A DNA stretch of 64,000 bases from Portunus trituberculatus. Taxonomy: Eukaryota; Arthropoda; Malacostraca; Decapoda; Portunidae. The position numbers and the translations under genes were made by a program. Positions 59,118 through 64,000 of this stretch are shown one piece after another (position 1 is the stretch's first letter; the number at the start of each line of letters is the position of its first letter). Location of the stretch: the NCBI RefSeq assembly GCF_017591435.1, contig NC_059303.1, positions 16,978,209-17,042,208 of the forward strand, read 5' to 3'. A model generated the notes under the pieces. That model worked only from the letters and a program-made list of their open reading frames with translations, was not told the DNA's origin and ran no database searches.

Positions 59118-59513
59118 ATACTGACAGATAAGAAAGCAATAGGATATGGGACTCTTGAGGGGAATTTTAGACCATGGGCGTGAGAGGAAAAGGTAACTGA
59201 GATAAGAAGAAATTAACTGATAGCATATGGTACTTTTGAGGGAGAGTTTAGACCATTAACGTTAGAGAAGGATAACTGAGATAAGCAGAGATGAACTGAT
59301 AGCATATGGTACTTTTGAGGGAGAATTTAGATTGTGAACGTAAGAAGATAACTGAGATGAGGAGAGATAAAGAACTAGTTGCATATCCTACTTTTGAGGG
59401 AAACTTTAGATCATGAACGAAGAAAGAGGATAATTGACATAGGGAGAGAAAAGGAACGAGTAGCAATATGGTTCTGATGTGGGGAAACTTTAGGTTATGA
59501 ACATGAGAAATAA
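59118..59513 (+). repeat. Tandem satellite, about 75-85 base unit
   Basis: Five diverged units with AACTGATAGCATATGGTACT, TTTGAGGGAGAATTTAGA and GATAACTGAGATAAG blocks. Confidence 0.87.
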
Positions 59514-60195
59514 TAATAATGGTAATTCTCGCATGTTTAAGTTGATACTCTTCTAAATCCCCGTATTTCCCTGATGTATCCTTAGATAAACACGATAATT
59601 TTCCCTGGAAGACTGCGAAACTTATCAAATTTACCTAACTGCTCAGTCATCACGACCACTACAGCTCATCTAACAAAGACAAACAGGAACCAAAAAACAC
59701 GCATTAATAAATCACACCTAGACGGCAAAATACGAAGCAAAGAATAACGCTGAAAACATTCTGGCAACACCTTTATAATAATCTGGAAGCTGAGAATCTT
59801 GTGTATCCTTCGTTCATCATCAGAGACTTGCAACGCTCCACTGACACCCACCAAGCTAAACCAAGCCAAGAGAAGGCAACCCACTCCTCCGCCGCCGCTG
59901 CACCAGGAGAAAAAAAGTGGCACGCGAGGGAATTAAAGTGTGGTGCTAGAAACGAGGCAAAATGAAGACGAAGAACCGCCGGGAGGAGGCCAAGGCGTTA
60001 GCAGGTATTGGCTCACGTCCGGCCCGCTGCTCGCCGTCAGGAGGTTGTGGTGGTGATGATATGGTGGTGATGCGTGTTGGTAGAGTGGTAAGAGTTTTGT
60101 GGTGATGCTGAGTCATTGTGGTGTTTGATGGTAGTGGTGACAGTGGTGGTGGTATATTAGCGACGTGCAATGATTGTGTGATTAATAGTGATAAC

Positions 60196-60410
60196 GAAGG
60201 CTTGTATTCTCAAACTCGTCTGTGCTTCACCTTCACTATTTCACAAGGCTTCATCTAAATTGTCACGAGTTTTTAAGGTGTGTTTGAGGTTCTGGAGACA
60301 GATGGACAGGATTTCTACATTATTAACTGGAGAAACATTTGAAAACCCCGCTAATAATTTCTGTGGCCTTGGAAATAGTTGTGGTGAGAGAGCAAAGCGT
60401 TTCTGAAGAC
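60196..60410 (+). repeat. Dispersed repeat family A
   Basis: Near full-length: CTTGTATTCTCAAACTCGTC, GTTTTTAAGGTGTGTTTGAG, ATTTCTACATTATTAACTGG, CTGTGGCCTTGGAAATAG and GAGAGAGCAAAGCGTTTCTG. Confidence 0.88.
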
Positions 60411-60589
60411 TACAAACTTTGACTTCAGAGTGAGAGTTAGCGATACACTTCCCACAATATTAACTAAACTTTCCCTGACGCACTGTAAACCCGCACGTTG
60501 AAAATGGTCAGTTATGAATGGTGGATCGTAAATGGAATCCTTAACACCACACAAAACTATCAGATGCGACCAGGCAGTGATTCCCAGAC

Positions 60590-61405
60590 CCTCTATAACG
60601 CCTTTACATTTACTACCTACACGCTAATCACGTACCATTTAAGAGATCGGTTTATAAACAAGCGATGAAGGATATATGGAGTTCCACAATGCTACAGAAA
60701 ACTAGGGTGGAAGGTACAATTTCCTTAAGACCTGTGCTCGTATTTTCAAACACCTCTGTGCGTACTGCTATTTCACGAGGCTTTATTTAAGTTTACACGA
60801 ATTTTCTAACGTGTTTTTACGGTTCCAGAGGCAGAGTAACAGGATGTCTACATTATTAACTGGAGAAACACTCTTGAAAACCCCGCTAATCATCTTTGTG
60901 GCCTTGGAAAATAGTCGTGGTGAGAGAGCAAAGCGTTTCTGAATACGGACCTCGATACGACACCACCTTCACCATCTTCACGCCAATCACGTACCAATGA
61001 AGAGATCAATTAATATAGCGATGGTGGATGAATGGAGCCCCGGAATGCAACACAGGACTAAAAAGCTGTGAGGGTACAATATTCCCGAGACCCGAGACGA
61101 CACCATAGCATTCATCATCACGCTAATCACGTACCAACGAAGAAATCAATTAATACGGTGATAGCGGATGAATCAAGCCCCGGAATGCAACACAGGACTT
61201 AAAAGACGTGAAGATACGATTTTCCAAGACCTGATACTACACCATTGCATTCACTATTTCCACGTTAACGAAGAAATCCATTAATATTGTGAATGGCGGA
61301 TGCATGGAGCCCCGAAATGCAACACTGGGCTAAAAAGAAGTGAAGATACAGTTTTCCGGAGCGACACCATTGCATTCCACGTCTTCACACTAATTACACG
61401 CGAGG
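60590..61405 (+). repeat. Tandem satellite, about 120-130 base unit, with a family A insertion
   Basis: One unit at 60590-60731, then family A (60732-60957), then about 3.5 more units. Unit blocks: CACGCTAATCACGTACCAA, GAAGAAATCAATTAATA, GGAGCCCCGGAATGCAACAC and AAGACCTG/GAGACCCG. Confidence 0.87.
60732..60957 (+). repeat. Dispersed repeat family A, inserted in a satellite array
   Basis: Full-length copy. Starts TGCTCGTATTTTCAAACA and ends AGCGTTTCTGAATACGGACC. The two ends are loosely inverse (GTATTNNNAAAC), hinting at short terminal inverted repeats. Confidence 0.88.
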
Positions 61406-62078
61406 AAGTGCAGCAAACCAAGCCATGCAGGTCTGAGTAGCGTCACTTTTTAGCAGTGCAGGCGAGTTACCGCAAAGTGGGCGAGGCACCTTTTTTTCTC
61501 CCCCCGCATTCTTATTAGCATGAGGGATGAGCAGTGCACACAGAGGGAGGAAGGAAGGGAAGCACCTTTTCTAACTAAATGACACCACTGCTTAACGATC
61601 TGTTCTCTCCTCGCTCTTTCTCGTTGTTCTCCTTCCAAAACACACTTTCTTCCCTCCCCTGCGTGTAAGGGCGACCCCTCCGCCTATTATAATATAGCGG
61701 CAGACTTCTACCCGCCTTTTAAGACAAATGAGCTCATATCTAAATTGTAACGCGTAATTTTGGCTCTCATGAATATTCAGGGCAAGCCGCGGTGGGGAAA
61801 GGAAGCCTCATCCTTTTTCTCCCTGACACACGAGGTCCTGGGCGTTCACGGAGGGGGGAAGGGGGAAGAGGCCGAGGGGAAAGGAGGAAGAGGAGGAAGA
61901 CTGGGGGGAGGGAGGTGTGGTTGGGGTGTAGTTTACAGTAATATTTGTCGTCTCTGCGGCGGAGACAACGGAAACTGCCCGCTCCCCCTTTTTTTTCTCT
62001 CTCTCTCACTCTTCTTTTTTGTTAATCCGCCGTGAAATTGTCCGGTGCGAGAATTGATATAGTAGTGCTCGCCAGGAT

Positions 62079-62144
<66 letters not shown>
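62079..62144. repeat. (CT)n microsatellite
   Basis: Perfect CT run. Confidence 0.95.
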
Positions 62145-62153
<9 letters not shown>

Positions 62154-62189
62154 CTGGTGGTTTGTATTGAGTATTCTGCGGAAGGAAGA

Positions 62190-62322
62190 GAAGGAGGAGG
62201 AGGAGGAGGAGGAGGAGGAGGAGGAGGAGGAAGGAGAAGGAGAAGAAAAGGAAAAGAAGAGTAGAAGAATGAGAAGAAGGAGGAGGAGGAGGAGGAGGAG
62301 GAGGAGGAGGAGGAGGAGGAGG
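62190..62322. repeat. (GAG)n / (GGA)n microsatellite cluster
   Basis: Two GGA runs separated by A-rich GAAGAA sequence. Confidence 0.93.
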
Positions 62323-62813
62323 AAAGGAGAAGTGGTGTAGGGAGGAAAGAGAGAGAGAGGAGGAGGAGGAGGGGGGAATGTAAGGAAAGGAGGAATAGTA
62401 AAGTCTCCCCCCTTGAGTCCCTCTTTTGCAGTGGGCCATTATAGTGTCATTACGTTTTCTCTAATGCCAGCGGGAGGAGTCATTACGCGCTTGGTGATTA
62501 AACGAGCGAGAACACCCGACACTCCGCCCGCGCCTATTACAATTATTCTTTTGCTGCGATTTTTGCTGCTCCTCCCTATCATCCCCTTTTGTTGTCTTGA
62601 GCGAGGACTTTTACCCGTGATTTTTCTCCCCAGCTTCCCCTTGATGCGAGTGTTTCTCACCCCGACGGCGTGGAACAAGGGCGGTGGATGGCGGAAAAAA
62701 TCATCGCTGGGCACCGGTGGAGAATGAACCGAACGAGGCGGAACTGTAAATGCTCTTGTTCTCCCGTTTTCTTCTGCATTTTCTTTTTCTCAGTGTCTTT
62801 ATCTGTATCTTTA

Positions 62814-63104
62814 ATAAGCAATGATAAAAATGCGCTAGTCAAAGATGATGAAAATAAAGCATTGTCTGTTTGATCTCTTCAGTACCGTGACACGTTTTCA
62901 TATCCATTCTGCTTACTATTTGGGGATTTTCTACAGCTTCAGAAACTTATGTAGGGATTAAAATAGTGAAGACTCTGGCCATTAATCTTCTAACTTCCAA
63001 AGACCCTTCCTAATGTTAATAAAATAGTCTAATTACATCCAAATAAGCAACGATAAAAATGAACTAGACTAAGATGATAAAAAAGAAAAGCATTGTCCAT
63101 CTAA
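62814..63104 (+). repeat. Direct repeats flanking a truncated family B element
   Basis: 62814-62873 and 63043-63104 are copies of one block (ATAAGCAATGATAAAAATG...AAAGCATTGTC). Between them lies a family B element (about 62874-63042) with its right end missing. Confidence 0.82.
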
Positions 63105-63339
63105 CCTCAAGAGCGGCGATTGTATAAGACTCATTGATATTTTGCACCGAAACAAAGAAGTTACTTGGAGAGGCGCCGGCACACCACACATTATTGCTAC
63201 TCACAACTTTGCTCTTCTTCTCGTTGCGGGAGTGACATGCTGGCTAATGGACGAGCTGGAACAAGGGATTACCGCCGGATCATTAGAGAGGAGGGGGACG
63301 GGAGCAAAGAAGCGAGAAGCGGTGAACTGAGACTACGGC

Positions 63340-63545
63340 CAGTGTTCTGAAACGCTTATCTCTCACCACAGCTATTTTCAAAGGCCACGGAGATGATAAG
63401 TCATGTTCTCAAGACGTTTTCTCCTAATGATACCGTGGAAATCATATCAATCTCTCACTAGAACCGTAAGAAGAGACTTGAAAAACGTGGAGCTTCAAGT
63501 AGAGCCTTTTGAAATAGAGGAGGTGAAGCGCAATGTTTCAGAAGC
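63340..63545 (-). repeat. Dispersed repeat family A, reverse copy
   Basis: Blocks in reverse order: GTTCTGAAACGCTTATCTCT, AAAGGCCACGGAGATGA, CTCACTAGAACCGTAAGAAG and TTTTGAAATAGAGGAGGTGAAGC (split across the copy's right end). Confidence 0.83.
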
Positions 63546-64000
63546 TTCTAGGTCATAAGGATATTACTCCCTTGTATTTCCTCCCCTGTCGTTTCGTTTG
63601 CCCTCGTTCCTGCCGCAGTGATTAACGTGGCCACTAAGTAACTCGTTTAGTCACTTTGGCGCACGCCCACGCCACGTCTCGGCCAATTATTACCCCGCAG
63701 CAACACGCCCAATCCACATTATCCACGCCCACGCTACCTTAACTCGCCAGCGGTCGGATAATTAATAGCGGTAGCGTGTGGGTTGCCTCAGTTACCACCC
63801 ACGCCTCTCGCCTTGACATAGCTGGGGCAGAGGAAGCGCAGAAGCAAGACTGGCTCGAGGTGTGGATGTCAGGCGAGAAGGAGAGGAAGGGGAGGATGCA
63901 TCTGTAGCGGAGGTGAATGTCCCTTTTTACGGCGCCGCCATCGGGAGTGAGAATACGTGATAAAAGTTGTGATTGATTTGTAGCAGCCACGCACGCCGCT

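Larger units (their letters stand above)
57826..64000. other. Probable svp intron; no further exon found
   Basis: Neither strand shows a frame with nuclear-receptor or other domain motifs. The stretch is filled by families A and B, local satellites (59118-59513, 60590-61405) and simple repeats. That it is intron is inference from the missing upstream svp exons. Confidence 0.5.

Overview
The window is an arthropod nuclear genome segment, most likely from a decapod crustacean and probably a crab. That assignment is inference. It rests on animal-type multi-exon genes, TTAGG-type interstitial telomeric repeats, tRNA-derived SINEs, and a very high load of long (CT)n, (GT)n, (GA)n and (TA)n microsatellites. 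I see no bacterial operons, no CRISPR array and no convincing stand-alone tRNA or rRNA gene.

Five protein-coding genes can be supported by spliced reading frames that join in phase. (1) 298-2339 (+): 3' four exons of a hydroxylysine kinase (HYKK/AGPHD1), with its 5' end off the window. (2) 3009-6397 (-): a complete seven-exon DPAGT1 (UDP-GlcNAc:dolichyl-phosphate GlcNAc-1-P transferase, first step of N-glycan assembly), 431 codons. It lies tail to tail with HYKK. (3) 17853-23031 (+): nine exons of a peroxisomal sarcosine/L-pipecolate oxidase (PIPOX), lacking only the first few codons. (4) 25977-49535 (+): a complete eight-exon ARB2A/FAM172A (Arb2-domain protein), 341 codons, with a 13.9 kb last intron packed with simple repeats. 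(5) 57399-57825 (-): the last two exons of a seven-up/COUP-TF (NR2F) nuclear receptor. The rest of that gene lies beyond the right edge, so 57826-64000 is probably its intron. These genes do not form a pathway.

Between the genes the window is a repeat landscape. 7.2-14.2 kb holds two pieces of a decayed retroelement coding region around a tandem duplication of a unit of about 2.1-2.4 kb. One copy carries a SINE with a perfect 16 bp target duplication. The other carries a 900 bp hAT-type element with an 8 bp target duplication. 24.99-25.66 kb is an inverted pair of short TIR elements. 31.48-33.20 kb is a large foldback element inside ARB2A intron 5. Two dispersed families recur. Family B is about 210 bp, TTAA-flanked and piggyBac-MITE-like, with at least seven loci. 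Family A is about 220 bp, with at least eight loci. One family B copy is inserted in a family A copy, and one family A copy is inserted in a local satellite array. Several satellites of 75-150 bp period sit at 39.5-43.2, 45.3-46.2, 50.1-51.5 and 59.1-61.4 kb.

No clearly new biological system was found. The most interesting items are nested transposon histories with readable target duplications, microsatellites directly abutting splice sites, an array of TTAGG repeats with a higher-order unit, and local satellites that appear to have grown out of a dispersed element.
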